Assembly (NCBI GenBank): GCA_963734725.1
Contig: CAVTIX010000022.1
Coordinates: 62,001 to 126,000 of the forward strand
Source of the DNA: DASXKD01 sp963734725
GTDB taxonomy: Bacteria > Actinomycetota > Actinomycetes > Streptosporangiales > Streptosporangiaceae
Direction: 5' to 3'
Length of the DNA stretch: 64,000 nt
Part shown: piece by piece, positions 27,806 to 35,520 of the stretch
Position numbering within the stretch: the stretch's first letter is position 1
Layout of the letters: the number at the start of each line of letters is the position of its first letter
Program-made: the position numbers and the translations under genes
Notes under the pieces: model-generated
What the model was told of the DNA's origin: nothing
What the model saw: the letters and a program-made list of their open reading frames with translations, nothing else
The model's database searches: none

Positions 27806-29379
27806 GACGGCGTCCGCTGCCGGCCTGGTTCGCTGACGGCCTTCGCAGGCGCCGGGCCGGCCTGTGGCACGCTCACCCGCAGCCAGAACCCGCCGCGCTC
27901 GCCCGCGCCCGCGGACAGGGCGCCGCCGAGGCGGGCTGCCCGCTCGGCGAGCCCGGCCAGCCCCGACCCGGCGACCGGCGCGGCCAGCCGCGGCCCTTCA
28001 CCCGTCCCGTCCGGCCCACCGACCCCAGCCCCCGGCGTGGCAGCATCCCCACCGGCGACCGGCGCGGCCAGCCGCGGCCCTTCACCGGTCCCGTCCGGCC
28101 CACCGACCCCAGCCCCCGGCGTGGCAGCATCCCCACCGGCGACCGGCGCGGCCAGCCGCAGCCCTTCACCGGTCCCGTCCGGCCCACCGACCCCAGCCCC
28201 CGGCGTCGCGGCATCCCCACCGGCGACCGGCGCGGCGGCGCCGGCCATCGCACCCTTCGCGGCGGCGTCGGCCGCGGCGCCCAGGCCGGCGCCGCTGACC
28301 ATGCCGGGGAAGCTGCCCTTGCCCGGGCCCGCGCCGTCGTCGGACAGGCATGCGGACGCCGTGGTGTCGGTCAGCTCGATGACGATCTCAGCGTGCTTGG
28401 CGGCGGCGTGTCGCACGATGTTGGTTGCCCCCTCCCGGACCGTCCAGGCGAGCAGCGCGTCCACCGCCGGGGGGAGCGAGTAGGCGCCTGGCGCACGGAT
28501 CCGGCACTCCGTCCCCGCCGAGGCCAGCATCCGGCGGGAACTAACCAGCTCGGCGGCCAGGCTCGGCTGCCGGTAGCTGGTCACCGCCTGGCGCACCTCG
28601 GTGAGCGACCGCCGCGCCACGGTCTCCAGCTCGGCGATCTCCCGGGCCGCGCGTTCGGGGTCGGTCCCGATCACCCGCCCGGCCAGCTCGGCCTTGAGGG
28701 TGATCAGAGACAGACTGTGTCCCAGCAGGTCGTGCAGGTCCCGGGAGATGCGCAGCCGCTCCTCCGCCACGGCCGCCCGGGCCAGCTCGGCCCGGGTCTC
28801 CTTCAGCCGGTACATCAGCACGTTGCGGCGTTCCGCGCTGTGCGCCAGCAGGTTGCCGAGCGCGACCACGGCGCCGGCCACGATCGTGTTGCCGTAGCCG
28901 AGACCGGTCGCGGCGCTGATCGCCACCGCGATCCCGGTGCAGCTCACCAGGCCCAATACGGTCGGTCGGCCGTCCGGCGTAATGCGCCCCACTCCTGCGG
29001 AAGCGACGGCAAGCGGGGTGATCCAGGCCATGTGGCCGACGGCGAACAGCGCCGCGCCCAGCGCGAACACGATCGGCGCCAGCGCCCACTGCCAGCGCGC
29101 ATACCGCCCGGGCTCGGGCATTTGTATCAGCACGATCCGGTCGACCAGCACCACGAACGCGAGGGTCGCGAGGATCAGGAAGACATCCCGGCCGGTCAGC
29201 GGGGGCGACCTGAGCAACGCCACCACCGGAAGAAGCAGAAAGATCACGAGCAGCACGCGGATGACCAGCCGCCGGTACCGGAGCAGCCCGGTGACGCCGG
29301 TTTCGAGGTCGTCGCCGACGGACGGCTCCGGCGCCGGACCGGGCTCGCCCCGGCTGGTCAACCGCATGTCCACCATCAT
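27802..29379 (-). CDS. DesK-type sensor histidine kinase with repeat-expanded ATPase domain
   Basis: A 525-aa kinase. N-terminal part: several hydrophobic segments (about residues 35-150), then a HisKA_3 dimerisation/phosphotransfer domain, EERLRISRDLHDLLGHSLSL, with the phospho-accepting His near residue 214. The HATPase domain shows an N-box-like REGATNIVRHAA, a G1 box LSDDGAGPGKG (about 346) and a G2-like GSGLAGLAERAARLGG (about 470). Between G1 and G2, where DesK kinases have a short ATP lid, lie about 120 extra residues. They include three near-identical 28-aa repeats (APVAGGDAATPGAGVGGPDG...). The ATG at 29379 lies 13 bp after the permease stop. Confidence 0.9.
   Translation of the reverse strand: MMVDMRLTSRGEPGPAPEPSVGDDLETGVTGLLRYRRLVIRVLLVIFLLLPVVALLRSPPLTGRDVFLILATLAFVVLVDRIVLIQMPEPGRYARWQWALAPIVFALGAALFAVGHMAWITPLAVASAGVGRITPDGRPTVLGLVSCTGIAVAISAATGLGYGNTIVAGAVVALGNLLAHSAERRNVLMYRLKETRAELARAAVAEERLRISRDLHDLLGHSLSLITLKAELAGRVIGTDPERAAREIAELETVARRSLTEVRQAVTSYRQPSLAAELVSSRRMLASAGTECRIRAPGAYSLPPAVDALLAWTVREGATNIVRHAAAKHAEIVIELTDTTASACLSDDGAGPGKGSFPGMVSGAGLGAAADAAAKGAMAGAAAPVAGGDAATPGAGVGGPDGTGEGLRLAAPVAGGDAATPGAGVGGPDGTGEGPRLAAPVAGGDAATPGAGVGGPDGTGEGPRLAAPVAGSGLAGLAERAARLGGALSAGAGERGGFWLRVSVPQAGPAPAKAVSEPGRQRTPS
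27971..28236 (-). repeat. Three 84-bp tandem repeats inside the histidine kinase gene
   Basis: Units begin with GCGACCGGCGCGGCCAGCCG at 27971, 28055 and 28139, and a partial fourth begins at 28223. They differ at only a few bases. The unit length is a multiple of three, so copy-number change keeps the frame. Confidence 0.95.
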
Positions 29380-29392
29380 GCCCGGCAGCACC

Positions 29393-30118
29393 TCAGGCGG
29401 TGGTGCTCTCCTGGCGCCAGCGCCAGATCGCGACCAGGCCAAGGGCCACCGCCCAGGCGGCGAGGGCCAGCATGTGCGCCACGCCGAGCGGGCGGCCCGC
29501 CACCGCGTTCCAGCCGAGCTGAACCAGGTGATAGCTCGGCAGGGCCTTGCCGATGTCCTGCATGACGTGCGGCAGGTTGCTGTAGGGGATGAAGATCCCG
29601 CCGAGGAACGCCAACACCAGCATGGTGAGCATCTGCGCCACCTGGGCCGTCTGGCCGTCAAAGACCAGGCCGATGACCAGCCCCAGCACGCAGAACGGGA
29701 TCACCCCGAGCAGCAGCACAGCGGCGAGCACGGCCACCCTGCTGGCCGCCAGGTGGACATGGCCGTACCCGAACCCGAGCAGGAGCAGCAGCACGAACCC
29801 GGGGATGATCAGCAGCAGCCCCTGCGCCAGCTTGGCGACGAACCACCGTGGCGCGGAGATCGGCGACACCCGGAGCTGTCGCATCCAGCCGTTCTGCCGC
29901 TCCTTGGCCAGCTGCGGGCCGGTGGCGAACATGGCCGAGCCCATGCCCGACCACACCGCCATGGAGACCATCAGGATCGCGGCGACCGTCAGGCCCTGCG
30001 AGATCCCGGTCTGCTTGGCGTAGATGAGGTACAGCAGCACCGGGAACCCGGCGATGAAGACGACGAACCGCACGTTGCGCAGGCTGCGCACGATTTCGAA
30101 CCGCAGAAACGCGGTCAT
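29393..30118 (-). CDS. ABC-2 type transporter permease
   Basis: A 241-aa integral membrane protein of the ABC-2 family, with about six hydrophobic segments. Examples are ILMVSMAVWSGMGSAMFATG, GLLLIIPGFVLLLLLGFGYG and VLAAVLLLGVIPFCVLGLVI. The motif ERQNGWMRQLRVSPIS is typical of drug/lipid exporter permeases. ATG 30118 follows two bases after the ATPase gene stop. ATPase, permease, kinase and regulator form one four-gene unit, the layout of DesKR-like systems with DrrAB/YvfRS-type exporters. The substrate cannot be told. Confidence 0.92.
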   Translation of the reverse strand: MTAFLRFEIVRSLRNVRFVVFIAGFPVLLYLIYAKQTGISQGLTVAAILMVSMAVWSGMGSAMFATGPQLAKERQNGWMRQLRVSPISAPRWFVAKLAQGLLLIIPGFVLLLLLGFGYGHVHLAASRVAVLAAVLLLGVIPFCVLGLVIGLVFDGQTAQVAQMLTMLVLAFLGGIFIPYSNLPHVMQDIGKALPSYHLVQLGWNAVAGRPLGVAHMLALAAWAVALGLVAIWRWRQESTTA

Positions 30119-30120
30119 GG

Positions 30121-31155
30121 TCAGCTCACCCTTTCCTTCATCTCGCCGTGGCCGGCGGTAGTGGCTTCGCTCTGGCCGGCGGTGGCGGCTTCGCTCTGGC
30201 CGGCGGTGGCGGCTTCGCTCTGGCTGGCGGGAGCGGCGCCGCCGTTGTCGGCAGACGTGAGGGCGATCAGCGCCTCCTCGAGGCCGCCGCCGCCCACCTC
30301 CATGGCCCTGATCTGCCGCCCCAGCGCGTACAGCGCGGGCAGCGTGGCGTCGGCGTCGGCGGTGCGCACCGTCACCGCGTCCCCCTTGACCAGCACGTCG
30401 CTGACGCCCGGCAGCCTGAGCAGTTCCGACGGGTCCGGTGCTTGTGTGGTGAAACGCAGCGTCCTGATGGCGGTGAACGCCTTGATATCGGCCGGGGTGC
30501 CGTCGGCAATGACCCGGCCGTGGTTCACCACGATGATGCGGCTCGCGTTGGCGTCCGCCTCGTCCAGGTAGTGAGTGGCGAACAAGACCGTCGTCCCCTG
30601 TGCGGCGATCGTCTGCACCGACTGCCAGAAGCTCCGCCGGGCTTCCACGTCCAGCGCCGCGGTGGGCTCGTCGAGGAACAGCAGTTCCGGGTGGCCGGCC
30701 AGCGCGAGCGCGAACCGCACCCGCTGGGCCTGCCCGCCGGAAAGCTGCTCCACCCGCCGGTCCGCGAGGTCGTCGATCCCGGCCAGCCGAAGCAGCGCGC
30801 CGGTGCTGCGCCGGTCGCGGTAGAGCTGGCGGAACAGGGCGATCAGCTCGGACACCTTGCCGCCTTCGGGCAGGCCGCCGGTCTGCAGCATCCCGCTGAT
30901 CTGCCCGGCCGCCACGGCCGCCGCCGGGGCGCCGCCCAGGATCCGCGCTTCGCCGGAGGTCGGCGTGCGCAGTCCCAGCATGGTGTCGATGGCGGTGGAC
31001 TTGCCCGCGCCGTTCGGGCCGAGCAGCGCCACCGTCTCGCCGGGGCGTATGTCGAAGGACACGTGGTCCAGTGCTTTGATATCGGGGTGGTACACCTTGA
31101 CAACGTCGCGAAACGCGACCGCCGGTGCGGTGGTGCCCTGGTTGGTTGAGGTCAT
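30121..31155 (-). CDS. ABC transporter ATP-binding protein (DrrA-like)
   Basis: A 344-aa ABC ATPase. Walker A LLGPNGAGKSTAID, Q-loop region MLQTGG, signature LSGGQAQRVRFALAL, Walker B LLFLDEPTAALD and switch H in FATHYLDEAD. The C-terminal extension after residue 220 resembles the DrrA/DUF4162 tail. The last about 30 residues contain three SEA(A/T)TAGQ-type repeats encoded by a 24-bp tandem repeat (30160-30230). It is the first gene of the ABC/two-component unit. ATG/GTG region at 31155 is divergent from the leuA leader. Confidence 0.93.
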   Translation of the reverse strand: MTSTNQGTTAPAVAFRDVVKVYHPDIKALDHVSFDIRPGETVALLGPNGAGKSTAIDTMLGLRTPTSGEARILGGAPAAAVAAGQISGMLQTGGLPEGGKVSELIALFRQLYRDRRSTGALLRLAGIDDLADRRVEQLSGGQAQRVRFALALAGHPELLFLDEPTAALDVEARRSFWQSVQTIAAQGTTVLFATHYLDEADANASRIIVVNHGRVIADGTPADIKAFTAIRTLRFTTQAPDPSELLRLPGVSDVLVKGDAVTVRTADADATLPALYALGRQIRAMEVGGGGLEEALIALTSADNGGAAPASQSEAATAGQSEAATAGQSEATTAGHGEMKERVS

Positions 31156-31406
31156 GTCCTCACGCTAAAAGCGGCCACCGGGAGTGCCATGTCACGCTCA
31201 TCCGGATCCCGGCATGACAGATGTCACGCTGCTGCCTGGCGGCCGGACCAACCCTGGCACCATCCCCGGCTTTTCACCCGATATGGCACACGAACCTGAC
31301 AGCCATGCGGCGTGCCATATCGGGACAAGCCGGATCCTCCGAACGGGTTGGCGGACGGACCAGGCTGACCACGGCCGGATCGCTATGTCTGATAATCTCT
31401 TTCCCA
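31156..31406. other. Divergent promoter region, ABC ATPase / leuA leader
   Basis: A 251-bp stretch without a gene. It contains the near-palindromic GGCATGACAGATGTCACGCT near 31211 and two copies of an ATATGGCAC/GTGCCATAT inverted pair (31281 and 31313), candidate operator sites for the divergent promoters. A frame passing through it into the leader is not supported. Confidence 0.5.
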
Positions 31407-31451
31407 ATGTGCGGACTGCTGCTTCTTAGCTGCCGCGGCGGGGCCCGATAG
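31407..31451 (+). promoter_or_regulatory. leuA leader peptide (leucine attenuator)
   Basis: A 14-codon frame, MCGLLLLSCRGGAR, with four consecutive Leu codons (CTG CTG CTT CTT), ends 73 bp before leuA. GC-rich complementary segments follow (for example GGCCGGCTCCCTCGCCGCGG, then GCGTTGCCGTCGGC), able to form alternative hairpins. This is the expected layout of a ribosome-mediated leucine attenuator, known upstream of leuA in actinobacteria. Leucine starvation would stall the ribosome on the Leu run and favour read-through. Confidence 0.8.
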
Positions 31452-31524
31452 CGGCCGGCTCCCTCGCCGCGGGGACGAGCGTTGCCGTCGGCTACCCGCC
31501 CGATACGAGGGAGCAGTTGCACCA

Positions 31525-33231
31525 ATGCGAGCACAGCAGACCCCCAGCGGCATGCCCTGCCATCGCTACGCCGCGTTCCGCCCGGTAGACCTGCCAGACC
31601 GGAGCTGGCCCGGCAAGACCATCACCACCGCGCCGCGCTGGCTGTCCACCGACTTGCGGGACGGCAACCAGGCGCTGATCGACCCGATGAGCCCGTCCCG
31701 CAAGCGGACCATGTTCGACCTGCTGGTGCGGATGGGCTACAAGGAGATCGAGGTCGGGTTCCCGTCTGCCAGCCAGGCCGACTTCGACTTCGTCCGCAGC
31801 CTGGTCGAGGGCGACCTCATCCCCGACGACGTGCAGATCTCCGTGCTCACCCAGGCACGGGATGAGCTGATCGAGCGGACCGTGCAGTCCCTGGCCGGCG
31901 CGCCCCGGGCCACCGTGCACCTGTACAACGCGACGGCGCCGCTGTTCCGCCGCGTCGTGTTCGGAATCGGCCGGGACGAGTGCAAGGCGCTGGCGACCGA
32001 GGGCGCCCAGTCGGTGGTCAAGTACGCGGAGCACTACCTGCCCGGCTGCGGCTTCGGGTTCGAGTACTCGCCAGAGATCTTCATGGACACCGAGCTGGAC
32101 TACGCGGCCGAGGTCTGCGACGCGGTCATGGACGTCTGGCAGCCGGGCCCTGGCCGGGAGATCATCATCAACCTGCCGTGCACCGTGGAGCGGTCCACCC
32201 CGAACGTGTACGCCGATCAGATCGAGTGGATGAGCCGCAACCTGTCCCGGCGCGAGCACGTCTCCCTGTCGGTGCACACGCACAACGACCGCGGCACCGC
32301 GGTCGCCGATGCCGAGCTGGCCGTCCTGGCCGGTGCGGACCGGGTCGAGGGGTGCCTGTTCGGCAACGGCGAGCGGACCGGCAACGTATGCCTGGTCACC
32401 CTGGGCATGAACCTGTTCAGCCAGGGCATCGACCCCATGATCGACTTCTCGGACATTGACGAGATCAGGCGCACGGTCGAGTACTGCAACCAGTTGCCGG
32501 TGCACCCGCGCCACCCCTACGCCGGCGACCTGGTCTACACCGCGTTCTCCGGCTCGCACCAGGACGCGATCAAGAAGGGTTTCGAGGCCCACGCGGCCGC
32601 CGCCGCTGCTGCGGGCGTGGACGTGACCAAGTACCCGTGGGAGGTCCCGTACCTGCCGATCGACCCGCGCGACGTGGGCCGCACCTATGAGGCCGTGATC
32701 AGGGTCAACTCCCAGTCCGGAAAGGGCGGGGTGGCCTTTATCATGAAGGCCGAGCACCAGATGGACCTGCCGCGGCGGCTCCAGATCGAGTTCTCCCGGG
32801 TGGTCCAGGCGCGCACAGACGCCGAGGGCGGCGAGGTCACCCCGGCGCAGATGTGGGAGGCGTTCTCGGCCGAGTACCTCAGCCCGGGCCGGGTCGCGCT
32901 ACAGGCGCACCACACCTCCTCCGCGGTGGAGTCCAAGGACGCGCTGACCGTGGAGGTCAGCGTGGACGGCACGGGCCGCCAGATCGAGGGCACCGGCAAC
33001 GGGCCGATCTCCGCGTTCTGCGACGCGCTCGGCTCGATCGGCGTCGAGGTCCGGGTGCTCGACTACACCGAGCACGCCCTGTCCGCCGGCAGCGACGCGC
33101 AGGCCGCCGCGTTCGTGGAGTGCGAGGTCGGCGAGCAGGTGCTGTGGGGGGTCGGCATCGACACCAACACGGTGACCGCGTCGCTGAAGGCGGTCCTCTC
33201 CGCCGTCAACCGCGCAGCCCCAGTTTTCTAG
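31525..33231 (+). CDS. leuA: 2-isopropylmalate synthase
   Basis: First committed enzyme of leucine synthesis: condenses acetyl-CoA with 2-ketoisovalerate. The 568-aa product is the long actinobacterial LeuA type. Motifs: STDLRDGNQALIDPMSPSRK (HMGL-like catalytic start), SLSVHTHNDRGTAVADAELA (metal-binding HTHND) and LFGNGERTGNVCLVTLGMNL. The C-terminal LeuA dimer/allosteric domain (HHTSSAVESKDALTVEVSVD) is present, so leucine feedback is expected. ATG 31525 lies after GAGGGAGCAG. A Leu-rich leader peptide is upstream. The leuA-recO-uppS order follows era in many actinobacteria. Confidence 0.97.
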   Translation: MRAQQTPSGMPCHRYAAFRPVDLPDRSWPGKTITTAPRWLSTDLRDGNQALIDPMSPSRKRTMFDLLVRMGYKEIEVGFPSASQADFDFVRSLVEGDLIPDDVQISVLTQARDELIERTVQSLAGAPRATVHLYNATAPLFRRVVFGIGRDECKALATEGAQSVVKYAEHYLPGCGFGFEYSPEIFMDTELDYAAEVCDAVMDVWQPGPGREIIINLPCTVERSTPNVYADQIEWMSRNLSRREHVSLSVHTHNDRGTAVADAELAVLAGADRVEGCLFGNGERTGNVCLVTLGMNLFSQGIDPMIDFSDIDEIRRTVEYCNQLPVHPRHPYAGDLVYTAFSGSHQDAIKKGFEAHAAAAAAAGVDVTKYPWEVPYLPIDPRDVGRTYEAVIRVNSQSGKGGVAFIMKAEHQMDLPRRLQIEFSRVVQARTDAEGGEVTPAQMWEAFSAEYLSPGRVALQAHHTSSAVESKDALTVEVSVDGTGRQIEGTGNGPISAFCDALGSIGVEVRVLDYTEHALSAGSDAQAAAFVECEVGEQVLWGVGIDTNTVTASLKAVLSAVNRAAPVF

Positions 33232-33249
33232 GAACCAGGCAAATCCCGA

Positions 33250-33296
33250 TCCCCGTACGGGGCTGGCGTGACGCAATACGTCAGCCCCGTACGGGA
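33250..33296 (+). terminator. Long inverted repeat between leuA and recO
   Basis: CCCCGTACGGGGCTGGCGT, eight bases, then ACGTCAGCCCCGTACGGG: a near-perfect stem of about 18 bp. Each arm is itself palindromic at its tip (CCCCGTACGGGG). There is no T-tract. It could terminate leuA or serve as an operator; it ends about 10 bp before the preferred recO start. Confidence 0.6.
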
Positions 33297-33306
33297 GAAT
33301 GGGTTC

Positions 33307-34074
33307 GTGTACTACCGGGATGACGGGATTGTGCTGCGCACCCAGGACCTGGGTGAGGCGGACCGGATCATCACGGTGCTCACCAGGCGCAACGGGCGGG
33401 TCAGGGCGGTCGGCAAGGGGGTGCGCCGCACCAAGTCGCGGTTCGGGGCCCGGCTGGAGCCGTTCACCCACGTCGATTTGCTGCTGTACGCGGGCCGGTC
33501 CAACCTGGACACGGTCACCCAGGCCGACTCGCTCCGGGCGTACGGGGCGCCGCTGGCCTCGGATTACCCGCGCTACACCAGCGGCGTGGCGATGCTGGAA
33601 ACCGCGGAACGCTTCACCCCGGAGGAGAAGCAGCCAGCCCAGCGGCAGTTCCTGCTGCTGGTCGGCGGGCTGCGCGCGCTCGGCGAGGGCGCCCACCCAC
33701 CGCGCCTGGTGCTGGACGCCTTCCTGCTGCGCTCGCTCGCAGTGGCCGGGTACGCGCCCGCCCTGGACGAATGCGCCGTGTGCGGCTCACCGGACCTGCC
33801 CGCAGCGAAGGGGGATGGGGAGGTGGGCGGGGGGTCACGCGTGTTCGCCATCGCGGCGGGCGGACTGACCTGCCGGTCCTGCCGCCCGGCCGGCGCGGTG
33901 ACCCCGTCCGCCCACACGGTCGCCCTGATGGGCGCCCTGCTGCGGGGCGACTGGGCGCAGGCCGACTCCGCCGAACGGCGCCACCAGGTAGAGTGCAGCG
34001 GCCTGGTCGCCGCGTACCTGCAGTGGCACCTGGAGCACTCCATCCGCTCGCTCCGGCATGTGGAGCACGTGTAA
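33307..34074 (+). CDS. recO: DNA repair protein RecO
   Basis: Recombination mediator that helps load RecA onto SSB-coated DNA. The N-terminal OB-fold begins YYRDDGIVLRTQDLGEADRI followed by ITVLTRRNGRVRAVGKGVRR. The C-terminal zinc-binding module has ECAVCGSPDL and LTCRSCRPAG. GTG 33307 matches the family N-terminus and follows GGGAGAATG; an upstream ATG at 33268 lies inside an inverted repeat. About 255 aa, normal length, with a short Gly-rich insert (KGDGEVGGGS) in the zinc module. The next gene, uppS, starts within repeat R2. Confidence 0.94.
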   Translation: MYYRDDGIVLRTQDLGEADRIITVLTRRNGRVRAVGKGVRRTKSRFGARLEPFTHVDLLLYAGRSNLDTVTQADSLRAYGAPLASDYPRYTSGVAMLETAERFTPEEKQPAQRQFLLLVGGLRALGEGAHPPRLVLDAFLLRSLAVAGYAPALDECAVCGSPDLPAAKGDGEVGGGSRVFAIAAGGLTCRSCRPAGAVTPSAHTVALMGALLRGDWAQADSAERRHQVECSGLVAAYLQWHLEHSIRSLRHVEHV

Positions 34075-34101
34075 CGGCATCGGCGCCGGTGAGGAGCCCG
34101 C

Positions 34102-34270
34102 ATGAGACGTGGCGCGACGCCGCAGGCACCGGGCCGAGCGCCGCACAGCGTCGCCTTGCGGGCCTCCGGCACGACCGACGAAGCGCCGCAGCGGCGCCCC
34201 GGCGTCGAGGACCAGCCCCCCGAAGCCAGTGATCTGCTTGCTGGCGCGCCTACGGCACGACGCACCGCGA
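34102..34270 (+). repeat. Dispersed gene-junction repeat R2
   Basis: Second copy of the R1/R3 family. ATGAGACGTG is shared with R1 and the ACGCCGCAGGCACCGGGCCG stretch is a diverged copy of the core. GCCTCCGGCACGACC is shared with R1 and GTCGAGGACCAGCCCCCCGA (then AGCCAG) with R3. Here the repeat is in frame with uppS. Confidence 0.65.
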
Positions 34271-35064
34271 AGGGGGCAGGCAAAGCATTCCGGCCGCCGG
34301 ACCCGCATCCCGAGGGCGCCCGGCCGCCGGATATCCCGGCTGAGCTCGTCCCCCGGCACGTCGCCCTGGTGATGGACGGCAACGGCCGGTGGGCCAAGCA
34401 GCGCGGCCTGCCCCGCACCGAGGGCCACAAGCGGGGCGAGGCCTCCCTCTTCGACGTGATCATGGGCGCGATCGAACTGGGCATCCCGTACCTGTCCGCG
34501 TACGCGTTCTCCACCGAAAACTGGCGGCGCTCGCCGGACGAGGTCCGGTTCCTCATGGGCTTCAACCGGGATGTCATCCGCCGCCGCCGTGACCAGTTGC
34601 ACGAGATGGGCGTGCGCGTCCGCTGGGCGGGGCGCCGCCCGCGGCTGTGGCGCAGCGTCATCTCCGAGCTGGAGGACGCGGAGCGCATGACGGTCGGCAA
34701 CTCGGTCCTGACCCTGCAGTTCTGCGTGAACTACGGTGGCCGGTCTGAGATCGCCGACGCCGCCGCCGCCATGGCGGCCGACGCCGTGGCCGGCCTCCGG
34801 CCGGACCGGATCAATGAGAAGGTGCTCGCCAGGTACCTGGACGAGCCGGGCATCCCCGACGTGGACCTTTTCGTCCGGTCCTCCGGCGAGCAGCGGCTGT
34901 CCAACTTCCTGATCTGGCAGTCGGCCTATGCCGAACTCGTATTCCTGGACACGCTGTTCCCCGATTTCGACCGGCGCGACCTGTGGCGCGCATGCGAGAT
35001 CTACGCGAGCCGGGACCGCCGGTACGGCGGCGCCGTGCCGAACCCCCCTGCCCGCGCTACCTGA
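34102..35064 (+). CDS. uppS: Isoprenyl transferase (undecaprenyl/decaprenyl diphosphate synthase), repeat-derived N-terminus
   Basis: cis-Prenyltransferase that makes the polyprenyl carrier for cell-wall synthesis. The catalytic Asp lies in PRHVALVMDGNGRWAKQRGL. AYAFSTENWRRSPDEVRFLM and the terminal VDLFVRSSGEQRLSNFLIWQ and YAELVFLDTLFPDFD are diagnostic. As drawn it is 320 aa, with about 80 residues before the conserved core. The first about 50 are encoded by repeat R2 (MRRGATPQAPGRAPH...EDQPPEAS). The real start could be further downstream, but no in-frame ATG lies between the repeat and the core, so only GTG/TTG or the repeat ATG are available. It overlaps the convergent DUF6703-like gene by 8 bp. 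Confidence 0.92.
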   Translation: MRRGATPQAPGRAPHSVALRASGTTDEAPQRRPGVEDQPPEASDLLAGAPTARRTAKGAGKAFRPPDPHPEGARPPDIPAELVPRHVALVMDGNGRWAKQRGLPRTEGHKRGEASLFDVIMGAIELGIPYLSAYAFSTENWRRSPDEVRFLMGFNRDVIRRRRDQLHEMGVRVRWAGRRPRLWRSVISELEDAERMTVGNSVLTLQFCVNYGGRSEIADAAAAMAADAVAGLRPDRINEKVLARYLDEPGIPDVDLFVRSSGEQRLSNFLIWQSAYAELVFLDTLFPDFDRRDLWRACEIYASRDRRYGGAVPNPPARAT

Positions 35065-35416
35065 CGGCCCGGATCGCGGCGATCACGAGCAGGCCCACGA
35101 CGGCGGCCACGCGCAGTAGCCGCGGGCCGGGGCCCAGCCGGGGCCAGGACAGCGCGGCCAGCCAACCGAGGAACGCGGCCACCAGCACCAGGGCCACAGC
35201 GCCGAGCCAGCCGGGTACCGCCAGCCCGGTGACCAGCAGTCCGGCCAGCACCAGCGGGACCAGCCACACCGGTAGCTGATGCAACAGCACCAGTGGCCGG
35301 GCGCTGGACCGTTCCAGCGAGCTGCGAGCCTGGCTGGCCTGCGGGGTGTAGAAGGTCTTCCCGCGCGGCAGCGGCCGGGCCTTGCCGCGCTGGGGCCGTC
35401 CCGTCGGCCTAGTCAT
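35057..35416 (-). CDS. Small membrane protein (DUF6703-like)
   Basis: A 119-aa protein with a basic N-terminal tail (MTRPTGRPQRGKARPLPRGK) and three closely spaced hydrophobic helices: LPVWLVPLVLAGLLVTGLAV, LGAVALVLVAAFLGWLAALS and LRVAAVVGLLVIAAIRAV. This matches the small membrane protein often found near uppS/recO in actinomycetes. Function unknown. Its stop overlaps the end of uppS by 8 bp. Confidence 0.75.
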   Translation of the reverse strand: MTRPTGRPQRGKARPLPRGKTFYTPQASQARSSLERSSARPLVLLHQLPVWLVPLVLAGLLVTGLAVPGWLGAVALVLVAAFLGWLAALSWPRLGPGPRLLRVAAVVGLLVIAAIRAVR

Positions 35417-35520
35417 CTGGCGCCCTCCCGCTGTCCGTCACATCAGCACGTTCGTGGTTGCCTAAGGCAACGCCCACCAAAGAATGTAGGCGCTGTCACA
35501 ACCACAACAAACCAGGCCGG
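35417..35520. other. Spacer between DUF6703-like gene and acylase
   Basis: About 100 bp, AT-richer than its surroundings (AAGAATGTAGGCGCTGTCAC near 35480). Probably the promoter region for the minus-strand membrane-protein gene and the end of the acylase transcript. Confidence 0.4.

Noticed and set aside
27971..28236. CRISPR array
   Set aside because: Direct 84-bp repeats without spacers, in frame within a kinase gene.
31407..31451. Ribosomally made peptide (RiPP) precursor
   Set aside because: The Leu run, position before leuA and lack of maturation genes fit a leader peptide.
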